Notes: generated by a model from the sequence alone, not told the origin. A stretch of 12,425 bases of DNA from Planctomycetota bacterium (GCA_015661985.1 DQVB01000051.1:1-12425), one strand, 5' to 3'; shown: positions 1 to 7,549, counted from the first letter of the stretch. Program-made: numbers and translations.

Positions 1-68
1 GGTGAGCAGCCGGCCCGGTAGATCCCTCCCTGGACCCTACAGCAGCGGGCGGGCGCTCCGCGCGTCGT

Positions 69-509
69 TCATGCAATTTTCTTCTGTGCCGGCGCTTCCA
101 ATTCCAGTTCGTAGCGGACGGGCAAGTCCCCGTTGGTGATCACTTGGCGGCCGAGGCGGCGCTGGAGGTTCAGGATGACCGGCGCCTTGAGGTTCAGTGT
201 CAGGGTGCCGTCGCTTTTTCCCAGGATGACCACCACCTGGGCCAGGGCCACGTCGTCCAGCTGGAGCGGTTCAATCTCTTTGCGGGCCACGCGGATCTGG
301 TAATCCGGCACGAATCGCCTGGGGCTGACCACCGGCAGGGCCACCTCCTGGCGGTCAACACTCTGCATCCACGCCACGGCGTCGTTGCACGTGTCGGCCA
401 AGATTACCCAATCCCGACAATCGGAAAACCCCAACAATCCCTCCGGAAAGTGAAGGATGTCCTCGCGGCGGATCACCACCGGTCCGAAACGGGTCGTATG
501 AACAATCAT
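69..509 (-). CDS. fliW: Flagellar assembly factor FliW
   Basis: A 146-residue protein matching FliW in length and motifs. The N-terminal FPEGLLGF motif (about residues 21-28) and the C-terminal NLKAPVILNLQRRLGRQ segment are family hallmarks. FliW is a cytoplasmic protein that binds flagellin and, where studied, also binds CsrA, relieving repression of flagellin translation. A longer in-frame ORF opens at 584, but the family N-terminus (MIVHTTRFGPVV) begins at the ATG at 507-509, and the extra 25 residues look like leader, so I chose the inner start. An AGGACGG sequence lies about 9-12 bases upstream, a weak and slightly distant ribosome site. The gene follows flgL after an 87-base gap and is probably co-transcribed with it. 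In many bacteria csrA follows fliW, but bases 1-68 carry no start codon for it, so it would lie outside the window. Family call is firm; the exact start is likely. Confidence 0.93.
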   Translation of the reverse strand: MIVHTTRFGPVVIRREDILHFPEGLLGFSDCRDWVILADTCNDAVAWMQSVDRQEVALPVVSPRRFVPDYQIRVARKEIEPLQLDDVALAQVVVILGKSDGTLTLNLKAPVILNLQRRLGRQVITNGDLPVRYELELEAPAQKKIA

Positions 510-596
510 GGTACTTGACCGTCCTGGCTGCGCGGAAAGAGGATAGCGCACGTAAGAAGTATCGGCTGCCGCTCTGGAAAGCAACCAGAAAAAAGG

Positions 597-2924
597 TCAC
601 AGGTAATCCAGCAGGGTGAGGTTGAGGATCCGAGCGGTGGCCTGGAGCCCTGCTTGGAGGGCCAGCTGGCGGGCCGACAGCTCCGAGACCACCTGGACGA
701 TGTCCGCGTCGTATTCCAGCGACAGGACTGACTGCAGTTCCACTTCTTCGTTGTCCAAGCGGGTTTGCAGGGCATCCAGGCCTTGTTGTCTGACGCCCAA
801 TTCCGCCCAGGCCAGATTGAGCTGGGCCACCCGCTCGTCTAGCATCTGGATGGCCCGCTCCATCTCATCCAGGTCGTTATTGGCCAGGGCGGATTGGAGA
901 CGGAGCAAGGCGGTGAAGACACCTTCGGTCTCCAGGGGATGGACGTCGCGGCCGGTGAGGATCTTGGTGCCGGGGCCAGCCACTTGGGCGCTGTCCTCTC
1001 CCTCGGGCACCAGCCCCAAGTGGACGGCGGCCGAACTCGTCGGGGCGCGGGTAACGACCAGCTGGCCGGGCCCGCCGCTGTCGTCGACCAGTTCGATACC
1101 GTTGCCGTAGGTGGCCAGGCGGGCCACCAGAGGCGTGCCGCCGGCCAGGTTGTCCGGATGGGTGTTGATCAACTCCAGCACATCGCCGATCGTCTCCGTC
1201 CCGTCCAGGTCGATGTCGAAGGAGACCCCGTCGGATCGGGTGATGGTGAAATCAATCCCGCCCGAATCGCCGCCCTGGTAGTCTTCGACGCCACGGCCGA
1301 AATTCAGATCGGCCAGGGGCGTTTCGGACGTGAAGGTGCGCAAACCCAGTTCCGTGGCGGTCGTGCCTCCGTTTTCTCCGATGGCGAAATCCGAGCCGCT
1401 CAGCCGGGAGCGGACATCGATGCCCGTGCCCGTCTGGTTGATGGCCGCCGACACCCCGGCGCCGGTGCCGTTGATCCGGTTCAGGAGATCTTCGACTGTT
1501 TCCGCATCGGCCAGCTCGACCACATAGGTTTGTCCGCCGTTGGTGATTTGCAGGCCCGAGGCGAGGTCGGGTTCCGAACCGCGGCCGCCGGCGGTCACCG
1601 CGGCGGTTTCGCCCGGCGGCGTCGGTGTGACAAATCCTAGTCCGCCGCGATCGTCGTCCAGCGGGTCCATGCGGGCCGTGAAGGGAAGCGTGCCCAGCTG
1701 GTAGGCGGCGTTGACCGCGTCGATCACGTGTCGCGCGCGTGTGCCATCCGGGGCGATGCGAATCTCGATCGTCTTGGCCACGGCGTCGTAGAGGACCACT
1801 TCGTTGCCCGGCCCAACGGCTGGATCGTCGACCAGGGTGACGGTCACGTCGTTGTACTGGGGCCCGCGGGTGTCCGCTTCAAGGATGAAGTCGTTATCGA
1901 CTCCGGGCACATGGACCACGGCCCGGGCTCGGGCGCCGAGCAAATCCGCCAAGGGGGTGGTGGGACGGAGGATGGGATCCAGGTCGCTGCCCACGACCGG
2001 ATCATTGCCCACGCCGGTCGGCGCCAGGATGCCCAACTCCGCGGCGGTCGTTCCCCCGTCGGCTTCCCGGATCGACAGGTTGCCCGGGGCCGCATCGAGT
2101 TGGATGACCAACCCCGTGGTGGTGACTTCGACCGTCAAGCTGCGCCCTTCGGGCGGGTTGGCCTGAATCAGTGCAGCTACGTCTCCGATCGTCTCCGCGC
2201 CGCTCAGGTCGATCACGCTGGTCTGAGATCCGTCGGAGATGGCGATGCTGCCCAGCGAAACGCCCTGGCCACCGCGCAAGTCGGCCACGCGTGTGTCGAA
2301 GCTGAGCACGGGATCCAGGTCGACGCTGCCGCGCACCGGGTCGGAAACCGCCCCGAACAGTTCGCTCCCCGGGACGTTGGTTTCAAACAGCACATCGACG
2401 TCGCCGTAGCTGTACAGGTATCCTTCATTGCCCGCGTAGCGGACGAAGCCGGAAGGCTCGATCTCGAAGGGCCGCTGCCCGGTGGTCGATCCGGCGAAGA
2501 GGTAGCGGCCGCGGAACTTCTGGTTCCCCACGTCCAGCAGCTGCTCGACGGCGTGGGCGACCTGCTGGGCGGCGGCCGCCCGCTGTTGGTCCGTAACCAC
2601 CGTACCCATGGCGCCCATGGCGACGCTGCGCACCTCGGCCAGTATGCTGGAGATCTGAGAAATGGCTGTGTCCGAGGCTGTCAGGTAGGACTGGTTGGTG
2701 GTCAGGTTCGTTTTGACCTGCTCTTTGCGCTCCAGGAGCCGCTGGAGGCCGATGATTTCCAGCGCGCTGGTGGGATCGTCGCTGGGTAGTTCCAGCCGGT
2801 GGCCGGTGCTCAGTTGAGTCTCCAGGCGGAGCAGGGCATCCTGATCCAGCTGCACCTGGTTGAGCAGGCGCTGTAGGGCGAACGAGTCGCTGACCCGGGT
2901 TGTGGGGATTCCGACGATCGTCAT
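597..2924 (-). CDS. flgL: Flagellar hook-associated protein 3 (FlgL), very long form with inserted repeats
   Basis: Hook-filament junction protein, second of the two junction zones, exported through the flagellar type III system. The flagellin-like N-terminal helical region spans about residues 1-185 (including QLSTGHRLELPSDDPTSA and FRGRYLFAGSTTG). The matching C-terminal helical region spans about 655-775. At 775 residues it is more than twice the roughly 300 of enterobacterial FlgL. The excess lies between about 200 and 640 and contains Flagellin_IN-like repeats. Three units share an ET[IV]xD[VL]xxLIN-type core (244-253, 475-484, 577-586) and end in TTAAELGI, TTATELGL or SAAVHLGL. A fourth, divergent segment (about 320-430) lies between the first and second. 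The ATG overlaps the flgK stop by one base (TAATG), implying translational coupling. No signal peptide is seen, as expected for type III export. The inserted repeats probably form surface-exposed domains; that is inference. Confidence 0.92.
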   Translation of the reverse strand: MTIVGIPTTRVSDSFALQRLLNQVQLDQDALLRLETQLSTGHRLELPSDDPTSALEIIGLQRLLERKEQVKTNLTTNQSYLTASDTAISQISSILAEVRSVAMGAMGTVVTDQQRAAAAQQVAHAVEQLLDVGNQKFRGRYLFAGSTTGQRPFEIEPSGFVRYAGNEGYLYSYGDVDVLFETNVPGSELFGAVSDPVRGSVDLDPVLSFDTRVADLRGGQGVSLGSIAISDGSQTSVIDLSGAETIGDVAALIQANPPEGRSLTVEVTTTGLVIQLDAAPGNLSIREADGGTTAAELGILAPTGVGNDPVVGSDLDPILRPTTPLADLLGARARAVVHVPGVDNDFILEADTRGPQYNDVTVTLVDDPAVGPGNEVVLYDAVAKTIEIRIAPDGTRARHVIDAVNAAYQLGTLPFTARMDPLDDDRGGLGFVTPTPPGETAAVTAGGRGSEPDLASGLQITNGGQTYVVELADAETVEDLLNRINGTGAGVSAAINQTGTGIDVRSRLSGSDFAIGENGGTTATELGLRTFTSETPLADLNFGRGVEDYQGGDSGGIDFTITRSDGVSFDIDLDGTETIGDVLELINTHPDNLAGGTPLVARLATYGNGIELVDDSGGPGQLVVTRAPTSSAAVHLGLVPEGEDSAQVAGPGTKILTGRDVHPLETEGVFTALLRLQSALANNDLDEMERAIQMLDERVAQLNLAWAELGVRQQGLDALQTRLDNEEVELQSVLSLEYDADIVQVVSELSARQLALQAGLQATARILNLTLLDYL

Positions 2925-4621
2925 TACAGGTTCAGCAGCACGTCGATCAGGCCCTGGAGCACCTGGATGTAGCGGGCCGATGCTTGGTAGGATCGCTGGT
3001 GGGCGATCAGTTTCAGCGCCTCCTCATCCAGGCTCACACCGCTGGTGGAAAGCTTCTGCCCGCGCAGCGTCTGTTCGAACACGCGTGTCCCTTCGGCCAC
3101 GGAGCGGGCGATGGTCGACGCCTGTACGTGGCCGCCGATGAGGCGGTCGTAGAGCTCCGCCAGGGTGGCCCCGTCCTGGGAATCGAGGGGACGATCCAGG
3201 AAGTTGGCCAGGAGTACCGCGTTGCTCGTGTCGGCGCCGATCCCGCCGCGGCTGGCCGCAAACCGCGCCGGGTCGTCGCGCACGACCGCGTCGATGCCCA
3301 GGTCGCTGGCCGAAGAGCCGCTGAAGAAGACGCTCAGCCCCAGGGCAGCCAGCAGGCCGCTGGTGTCATCGGCGAAGGCGAATTCCAAGTCGGGCGAATC
3401 CGTTTGCAGGGTCAAGTAACCGTCCGAGCTGATCGCTGCTGAAAGACCGTCCGCGGCGTCCAGGGCATCGGCCAGCCCCTGGAGGGTGAGCTCATCGTTC
3501 AGCCCGTTCAGGTCAACCAGGATGTCGGTCGTCTGGACCAGGCCCGTTTTCGTGTTCCGCACCAGCAGCTGAAAGGAGCCGTTGGTCGGTGTGAAGGGAA
3601 GTCCGGCTGCATCAAGCGGCAGGGTCAGGTCATCTACGGCGAAGGCACTGGTCAGCTCCGTATGGCCCACCAGCCCCTGACCGCTGGAATAGAGCTTGTT
3701 GAATTCGAAGGCCAGCGTGCGGGCCAGATCATCGAGGCCTTCCAGGAACCCGGTAAGGACTTCGTCGCGCGCCTCGATCATGCCGTGCAGCTGGCCGGCG
3801 GAGATGTCCAACGGGGAGTCCGTGGCGACGATGCGGACCTCGGCGCGCGGATAGCCGCCCTCGGAGGCCATCACCACCTCCACCTCGCGGCCCATCCCTT
3901 CGATGATCAAGAAATCGCTGCCTGCATAGACGGCCACCCCCCCGCTCAGCTGCTCTTCCACGCGGATGTCGACCAGCTCGGCCAGCTGTTCCAGCGCCTG
4001 GAGCCGCTGGTCGCGCAGGCCCACGGCGTCGCTGCCCGATACGTCCCCGCCCTCGGTCTCCGCGATGCGCACGTTCAGCTGGCGGATCTCTTCGATGAGC
4101 CGGTTGATGCGCTCGCCCGCGTCTTCGATCTGTTCGTTCAAGTTGGTCCGCAACTGGTTGACGCGCGCGGCCAGGCGGCGGATGTCGTCGGTCAGGGCCT
4201 GGCCGTGCAACACGGCCAGGTTCCGGGCCGTTACACTCTCCGGCTGATTGAGCACGTCGGCGATGCGCGAAAAAAAGCTGTTCAGCGAGGTGCTCAGATC
4301 CGTCTCGCTCAGCTCGCCGATCAATCTCTCCAGCTCGATGTACGCCTCCTCCTGTCTTTCCGCGCTGGCCCGGTCGCTGACGGCCGTGCGCAGGCGCTCT
4401 TCAAGGAACTTGTCCAGCTTCTGCACGACCGCGTCGACCTGGACGCCCAGCCCCAAGGTGAGGCGGCCCATGCGTTGGATGGGCGCCGGGGCCAGCACGA
4501 CCTCTTCGCGGATGTAGCCCGGCGTGTTGGCGTTGGCCAGATTCTGGCCGATCACCTGCATGACGATCTGGTCCGCCCGCAGGGTATTGCTCGCCATCCG
4601 GATGGAGCCGTAGAGAGACAT
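2924..4621 (-). CDS. flgK: Flagellar hook-associated protein 1 (FlgK)
   Basis: First hook-filament junction protein, 565 residues, close to the usual 550 or so. The N-terminal rod/hook signature is clear (VIGQNLANANTPGYIREEV, about 23-41). It is followed by a long helical region rich in coiled-coil-like heptads (about 70-220). The C-terminus has the expected helical end with EEALKLIAHQRSYQASARYI (about 533-552). A central segment (about 340-443) has an alternating strand pattern, NGSFQLLVRNTKTG through LTLQGLADALDAADGL to LLAALGLS, resembling the Flagellin_IN-like units of the neighbouring FlgL. The ATG at 4619-4621 has GAAGG seven bases upstream. flgN lies just upstream with a 39-base gap, fitting its role as chaperone of this protein. 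The TAA stop overlaps the flgL ATG. Confidence 0.95.
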   Translation of the reverse strand: MSLYGSIRMASNTLRADQIVMQVIGQNLANANTPGYIREEVVLAPAPIQRMGRLTLGLGVQVDAVVQKLDKFLEERLRTAVSDRASAERQEEAYIELERLIGELSETDLSTSLNSFFSRIADVLNQPESVTARNLAVLHGQALTDDIRRLAARVNQLRTNLNEQIEDAGERINRLIEEIRQLNVRIAETEGGDVSGSDAVGLRDQRLQALEQLAELVDIRVEEQLSGGVAVYAGSDFLIIEGMGREVEVVMASEGGYPRAEVRIVATDSPLDISAGQLHGMIEARDEVLTGFLEGLDDLARTLAFEFNKLYSSGQGLVGHTELTSAFAVDDLTLPLDAAGLPFTPTNGSFQLLVRNTKTGLVQTTDILVDLNGLNDELTLQGLADALDAADGLSAAISSDGYLTLQTDSPDLEFAFADDTSGLLAALGLSVFFSGSSASDLGIDAVVRDDPARFAASRGGIGADTSNAVLLANFLDRPLDSQDGATLAELYDRLIGGHVQASTIARSVAEGTRVFEQTLRGQKLSTSGVSLDEEALKLIAHQRSYQASARYIQVLQGLIDVLLNL

Positions 4622-4660
4622 GGGCCAGCCTTCGCAGTTTCGCGCGCTTTCGGCAGTTGG

Positions 4661-5143
4661 CTAGACTGCCCGGTCGACCAGTGCGCCACACAGCCGGGTC
4701 GGTTCGCCTTTTCCATATGTCGGCTGTAGCGTACTTCCGGTCGCGACAATCTCCAACATCTGGGACAGATGCAGGAGACTCCGCTGCACAAGCACCCAGT
4801 TGGTGAGGCTATGGTGCTGAAGCAGGCGGGCCTGGAGCGACGCCCGGTGCACACGCTCGGCCAGGTCCGGATGGTCGCCCGGCAGAGCTTCGGTCAGCGA
4901 ACGGATGCTGTCCGACGGCAGGCCTTCGCGACCGGCTCGCTCGAGGATCTCCTGGCGACGAGCCAGGGACCGTTCGAGGGCCTGGATCACCTGCTCTTCC
5001 TCTTTTCCCAAGGCTGCCAGGTCTTCGGTCTTGCCCGCCGCCAGCAGCTCTCGCTTCCTGGTCAGGATCTCCAAAGATCGATCCTGCGCGGCCGACAACT
5101 CGGCCAGCAGACTTGCCAAATCGGATTCCCAGGCGGTGTCCAT
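4661..5143 (-). CDS. flgN: FlgN-type export chaperone for FlgK and FlgL
   Basis: A 160-residue, mostly helical, Leu/Glu/Arg-rich protein. FlgN is a cytoplasmic chaperone that binds the C-terminal helices of FlgK and FlgL and delivers them to the flagellar export gate. Support comes from three things: the long amphipathic helices (about 8-55, 83-140); the C-terminal GSTLQPTYGKGE segment, which resembles the short Tyr-containing tail seen in this family; and the position directly upstream of flgK. Sequence conservation in FlgN is low, so gene context carries much of the weight. The ATG at 5141-5143 has GAGG seven bases upstream, overlapping the end of the rod-binding gene, whose stop is only nine bases away. 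This suggests translational coupling. The TAG stop is at 4661-4663. Confidence 0.85.
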   Translation of the reverse strand: MDTAWESDLASLLAELSAAQDRSLEILTRKRELLAAGKTEDLAALGKEEEQVIQALERSLARRQEILERAGREGLPSDSIRSLTEALPGDHPDLAERVHRASLQARLLQHHSLTNWVLVQRSLLHLSQMLEIVATGSTLQPTYGKGEPTRLCGALVDRAV

Positions 5144-5152
5144 CCAATGGCC

Positions 5153-5470
5153 TCACTGCCGCTTCATGGTAAACAGATCAAACATCGGCTGGGCGATCCG
5201 CTCGCCCCCGGCCTCGGCCAATCGCTCGGCCAGCACCTGGTCGAGCTGCCCTTGAAAAATCTCCTCGGCGCGGCCGCCATGGAAATAGGCTGGCTTACCG
5301 ACCGTCTCCCGCATCGCTCGCAAGAGCTGGCCAAACAACGTCTGGCCCACAAACGACCGAAAGGCGTCCCGCAGCGGCGGCTCCTCCGCCCGCTCCTGCG
5401 GCGGCCGCGGCGCCGGCACTTGCCACCAAACCACATCGGCCGGATGAGTCGTGACTGTACTGAGTGCCAT
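5153..5470 (-). CDS. flgJ: Rod-binding protein (FlgJ N-terminal domain only)
   Basis: A 105-residue protein containing the rod-binding domain, with FGQLLRAMRETVGKP followed by GGRAEEIFQGQLDQVLAERL and a Gly-containing C-terminal turn. This is the pattern of the FlgJ N-terminal half, which caps or scaffolds the growing rod in the periplasm. The muramidase domain found in enterobacterial FlgJ (about 313 residues) is absent, so peptidoglycan opening must be done by another protein. An upstream in-frame extension to 5542 exists, but the ATG at 5468-5470 is preceded by AAAGG with a seven-base gap, and the extension covers repeat-like spacer, so I use the inner start. No signal peptide is seen, consistent with type III export. 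It sits between flgI and flgN. Confidence 0.86.
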   Translation of the reverse strand: MALSTVTTHPADVVWWQVPAPRPPQERAEEPPLRDAFRSFVGQTLFGQLLRAMRETVGKPAYFHGGRAEEIFQGQLDQVLAERLAEAGGERIAQPMFDLFTMKRQ

Positions 5471-5477
5471 GAGCAAA

Positions 5478-5482
5478 CCTTT
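5478..5482 (-). promoter_or_regulatory. Ribosome binding site deciding the flgJ start
   Basis: AAAGG on the minus strand, seven bases before the ATG at 5470. It supports the inner start over the longer open frame that reads back to 5542 through spacer DNA. Confidence 0.6.
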
Positions 5483-5517
5483 CGCTGCTCGACCCCACCG
5501 TTGCAAAAACGGAAACG

Positions 5518-5570
5518 CAGGATGGGCATTCTCGCCCGTCAATCATGGACCCGACCGGCGACTGCGGCTG
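5518..5570. repeat. Possible degenerate dispersed repeat with small hairpin
   Basis: Within the flgI-flgJ spacer, GGGC-ATTCTC-GCCC (5524-5537) can form a four-pair hairpin and is followed by ATCATGGACCCGACCGGCGA. From memory, short non-coding elements in planctomycete and related genomes read like this and yield spurious peptides of the MGILAR...ARAT type. Only one copy is visible here, so repeat status rests on that recollection, not on this sequence. Confidence 0.3.
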
Positions 5571-5587
5571 AATCACCGCGCGCGGTT

Positions 5588-5690
5588 CTGCGACACCACG
5601 AACGACAAATCCGAATGTCCCAAACCCGAGTGACAGAGACATTGGCCGCTATCCCGCGGTTGCGGCAGAGCGTCTAGCGGTGCACTGGCG
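5588..5690. repeat. Dispersed intergenic repeat, copy A
   Basis: Non-coding repeat in the flgI-flgJ spacer, with a second copy in the flgF-flgG spacer. The first block (5590-5619) matches 9653-9682 at 27 of 30 positions without gaps and ends in CAAATCCGAATGTC. The second block (5619-5688) aligns by hand to 9714-9782 at about 51 of 70 columns, with CCCAAAC, TGACA, GCGGTT and TAGCG kept. The copy runs to within about ten bases of the flgI stop codon. No convincing open frame, transposase or clean inverted ends are seen. Function is unknown; it may be a short genome-wide interspersed element. Confidence 0.75.
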
Positions 5691-5697
5691 CCGTCCG

Positions 5698-6804
5698 TCA
5701 CTCGATGACCAGCTGGGCGTGCAGCTTCCCGTTGCGGTGCAGGTCCTTGATGATGTCGATGATATCTTCGCTGGGCACTTGGATGGCATCCAACGCCGTG
5801 ACCAGCGCTTGGAGCCTTGCGCTCTGCTGCTGGGTCGGGTCGAACGGAACGAACCGGGCCCCGCCGGTGGCGCCCGCTTCCACCAGGATATTCTTGTGGG
5901 TGATCACCACGGGGGCGATCTCCACGTCGCCGCCGATGACGATGCTTCCGGAGCGCTCGTTGATGACCACCTTGGGGCTCCCCAGCGGCTGGTTCAGCAT
6001 GGGCAGTCGCAGGATCTGGGAGACGAAGGAAACCAGATGATCCTCGTATTCCGGGGGAACGAGCACTTCGATGTTGAACTGATCCACTGCCTTGGCAATC
6101 GACTGGCCGCTCGTGCGGAAGGACCACTCGTAGTTGATCACTTCAGCCACCTGCTGGGCGACTTGGAAGTCGGCATGGCTTTCATTCAGCACGAGGGTGA
6201 TCTTGCCGTCCTTGGAAAAACAGCTGGGAAAATCCTCCACCAATTGGCAGCCGCCATGGACTCGCCCCGTTCGGGCCATCTGGGGATCGTCCAACTGGAG
6301 GGGGCCTTGGGCGAAGGCGTAGACCCGGTGCTGGGGATCGGGCGTGGGGCCCAGCAAGGCGGTGGGGAACAGCCGGCCGCCCTCGAGACTCTTGGCCGCG
6401 CCGATGGAACTGACCACACAGTCGATGCGGTCCCCTTCCCGCGCGCCGGCGGGCACCGTGGCGGTGACGGTGACCAGGGCCACGTTGGCCGCGTTCTTCA
6501 GTTCGCTGCGGAAGTCCCTTTTGCCTTTCTCGTCCGTCGTGCCCACCGGCGATCCCATCAACTCCATGGCCGTAGCCAAAGCGCGGATGGTGGGCAAGAA
6601 GTCGCCCCCATCGCCGGTCCCGTTCAGCCCGACGACGAGTCCCAAGCCGTGCAGGGTATTGGTTTCCTCGCCCTTCACACGACAGATGCTGCCCACCGTG
6701 GTGGCCGCGCGGGCGGCCAAGGACAGGGCGAGACACAGACCCAAACAGACCGCCGTCCTGCGTGCCATGGCCAAGGTATCGGCGGAAAAGGTGCTTCCTT
6801 TCAC
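5698..6804 (-). CDS. flgI: Flagellar P-ring protein FlgI
   Basis: A 368-residue protein, almost the same length as E. coli FlgI (365), forming the periplasmic P ring around the rod. Family motifs are clear: NTLHGLGLVVGLNGTGDGGD near the N-terminus, SELKNAANVALVTVTATVP, then GSPKVVINERSGSIVIGGDV and the C-terminal helix ALVTALDAIQVPSEDIIDII. A Sec signal peptide is visible, with RR at about 15-16 and a hydrophobic core of about 18-31, probably cleaved after AARA. The start is a GTG at 6802-6804 with a strong GGAGGAGGGAG six bases upstream. A later ATG at 6766-6768 lacks such a site, although it would also give a signal peptide. It follows flgH after 70 bases and precedes a repeat-bearing spacer. 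FlgA, encoded two genes upstream, is its chaperone. Confidence 0.96.
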   Translation of the reverse strand: MKGSTFSADTLAMARRTAVCLGLCLALSLAARAATTVGSICRVKGEETNTLHGLGLVVGLNGTGDGGDFLPTIRALATAMELMGSPVGTTDEKGKRDFRSELKNAANVALVTVTATVPAGAREGDRIDCVVSSIGAAKSLEGGRLFPTALLGPTPDPQHRVYAFAQGPLQLDDPQMARTGRVHGGCQLVEDFPSCFSKDGKITLVLNESHADFQVAQQVAEVINYEWSFRTSGQSIAKAVDQFNIEVLVPPEYEDHLVSFVSQILRLPMLNQPLGSPKVVINERSGSIVIGGDVEIAPVVITHKNILVEAGATGGARFVPFDPTQQQSARLQALVTALDAIQVPSEDIIDIIKDLHRNGKLHAQLVIE

Positions 6805-6810
6805 AGAAAA

Positions 6811-6821
6811 CTCCCTCCTCC
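6811..6821 (-). promoter_or_regulatory. Strong ribosome binding site for flgI GTG start
   Basis: GGAGGAGGGAG on the minus strand, six bases before the GTG at 6804. It is the strongest ribosome site in the window and selects the GTG start over the downstream ATG at 6768. Confidence 0.75.
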
Positions 6822-6874
6822 CATGCTAAAGGCAATTCACGTCCTGTGTGGGGTGGCTCGCGACGCACACACGC

Positions 6875-7549
6875 TCAAAACGGCCGGTAGGCGTCCATGA
6901 GCCGTAAGAGCCAGCCGCGGCGGTACCCGTCACGCACGTGTCCCGCTTCCCGCTTGTGGATCCGCAATTCGGCGATGTCTTCGCTGTACACCGTGTTGTT
7001 GGGCATCACATCCTCCGGCTTCACTTCGCCGGAAAGGGACATCTCCCACACCTCGTTGTTGTTGCGGATCGTGCGATGCCCCTCCAGGATCAGGTTGCCG
7101 TTGGGCCGGATATCGACCACTCGACAGGCGATGCGGAACTGCATCGAGTCGCGAGTGTCCAGGTCGGCGTTGGCCCGGTACCGGCTGTCCAGCGTGCCGT
7201 TGATGGTAGGATCACCCGCGGACTGCGGGTCCGGTATGGCGGACCAGCCGCGGAGCAAGATCCAGTCCTTGAGGACCATTTTCAGGCTCGCTTGCGTGCG
7301 GCGGTCGAACTCACCTTCGCTGACCACCCGGGCCTTCTCGTCCACCACGACGGTGATCAGATCGTTGAGGCGCACCTCCTTGGGCTCGGCCGGGGCCTGG
7401 TAGATCCACGAATGCTGGGGCAAGCTCAGCGGCCGTCGCTGGGTGGCTTCACCATATAGGCTGGAGCTCTGGCCGCGGCTTATGCCCGTCACGCCGGCCG
7501 CGGTGCACACAGCCAGCAGGGCGAAGCGAAGCTTAGGGTACTTTCTCAC
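6875..7549 (-). CDS. flgH: Flagellar L-ring protein FlgH
   Basis: A 224-residue L-ring protein (E. coli 232) that forms the bushing in the outer membrane. Support: LNDLITVVVDEKARV, then VVDIRPNGNLILEGHRTI, SGEVKPEDVMPNNTVYSEDI and a C-terminal RRGWLLRLMDAYRPF. The open frame reads back to a TTG at 7585, but that has no ribosome site. The GTG at 7547-7549 has AAGGTG five bases upstream and gives a proper signal sequence (MRKYPKLRFALLAVCTAAG), so I use it. FlgH is usually a lipoprotein. Here the candidate lipobox is LAVC with Cys15, whose -1 Val is atypical, so lipidation is uncertain and ordinary signal-peptidase cleavage is an alternative. The gene lies between flgA (54-base gap) and flgI (70-base gap). 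Confidence 0.93.
   Translation of the reverse strand: MRKYPKLRFALLAVCTAAGVTGISRGQSSSLYGEATQRRPLSLPQHSWIYQAPAEPKEVRLNDLITVVVDEKARVVSEGEFDRRTQASLKMVLKDWILLRGWSAIPDPQSAGDPTINGTLDSRYRANADLDTRDSMQFRIACRVVDIRPNGNLILEGHRTIRNNNEVWEMSLSGEVKPEDVMPNNTVYSEDIAELRIHKREAGHVRDGYRRGWLLRLMDAYRPF

Noticed and set aside
60..72. ATG overlapping the fliW stop (ATGA) that could start a following gene
   Set aside because: The frame closes after 11 codons and does not resemble CsrA.
559..566. GCCGATAC upstream of fliW, close to the sigma-28 -10 element GCCGATAA
   Set aside because: The required TAAA -35 is missing at the right distance, and the same eight bases occur inside the start of flgI, so it is probably chance.
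6766..6768. Alternative ATG start for flgI
   Set aside because: It would give a shorter signal peptide but has no ribosome site, whereas the GTG at 6804 has a very strong one.
6805..6874. Possible second sigma-54 promoter before flgI (AGGACG...TTGC)
   Set aside because: The spacing between GG and GC is nine, not ten, bases and the -24 box is poor.
5680..6900. Long plus-strand open frame (406 codons) across flgI
   Set aside because: Antisense to flgI, Gly/His/Asp-rich, no recognisable family.
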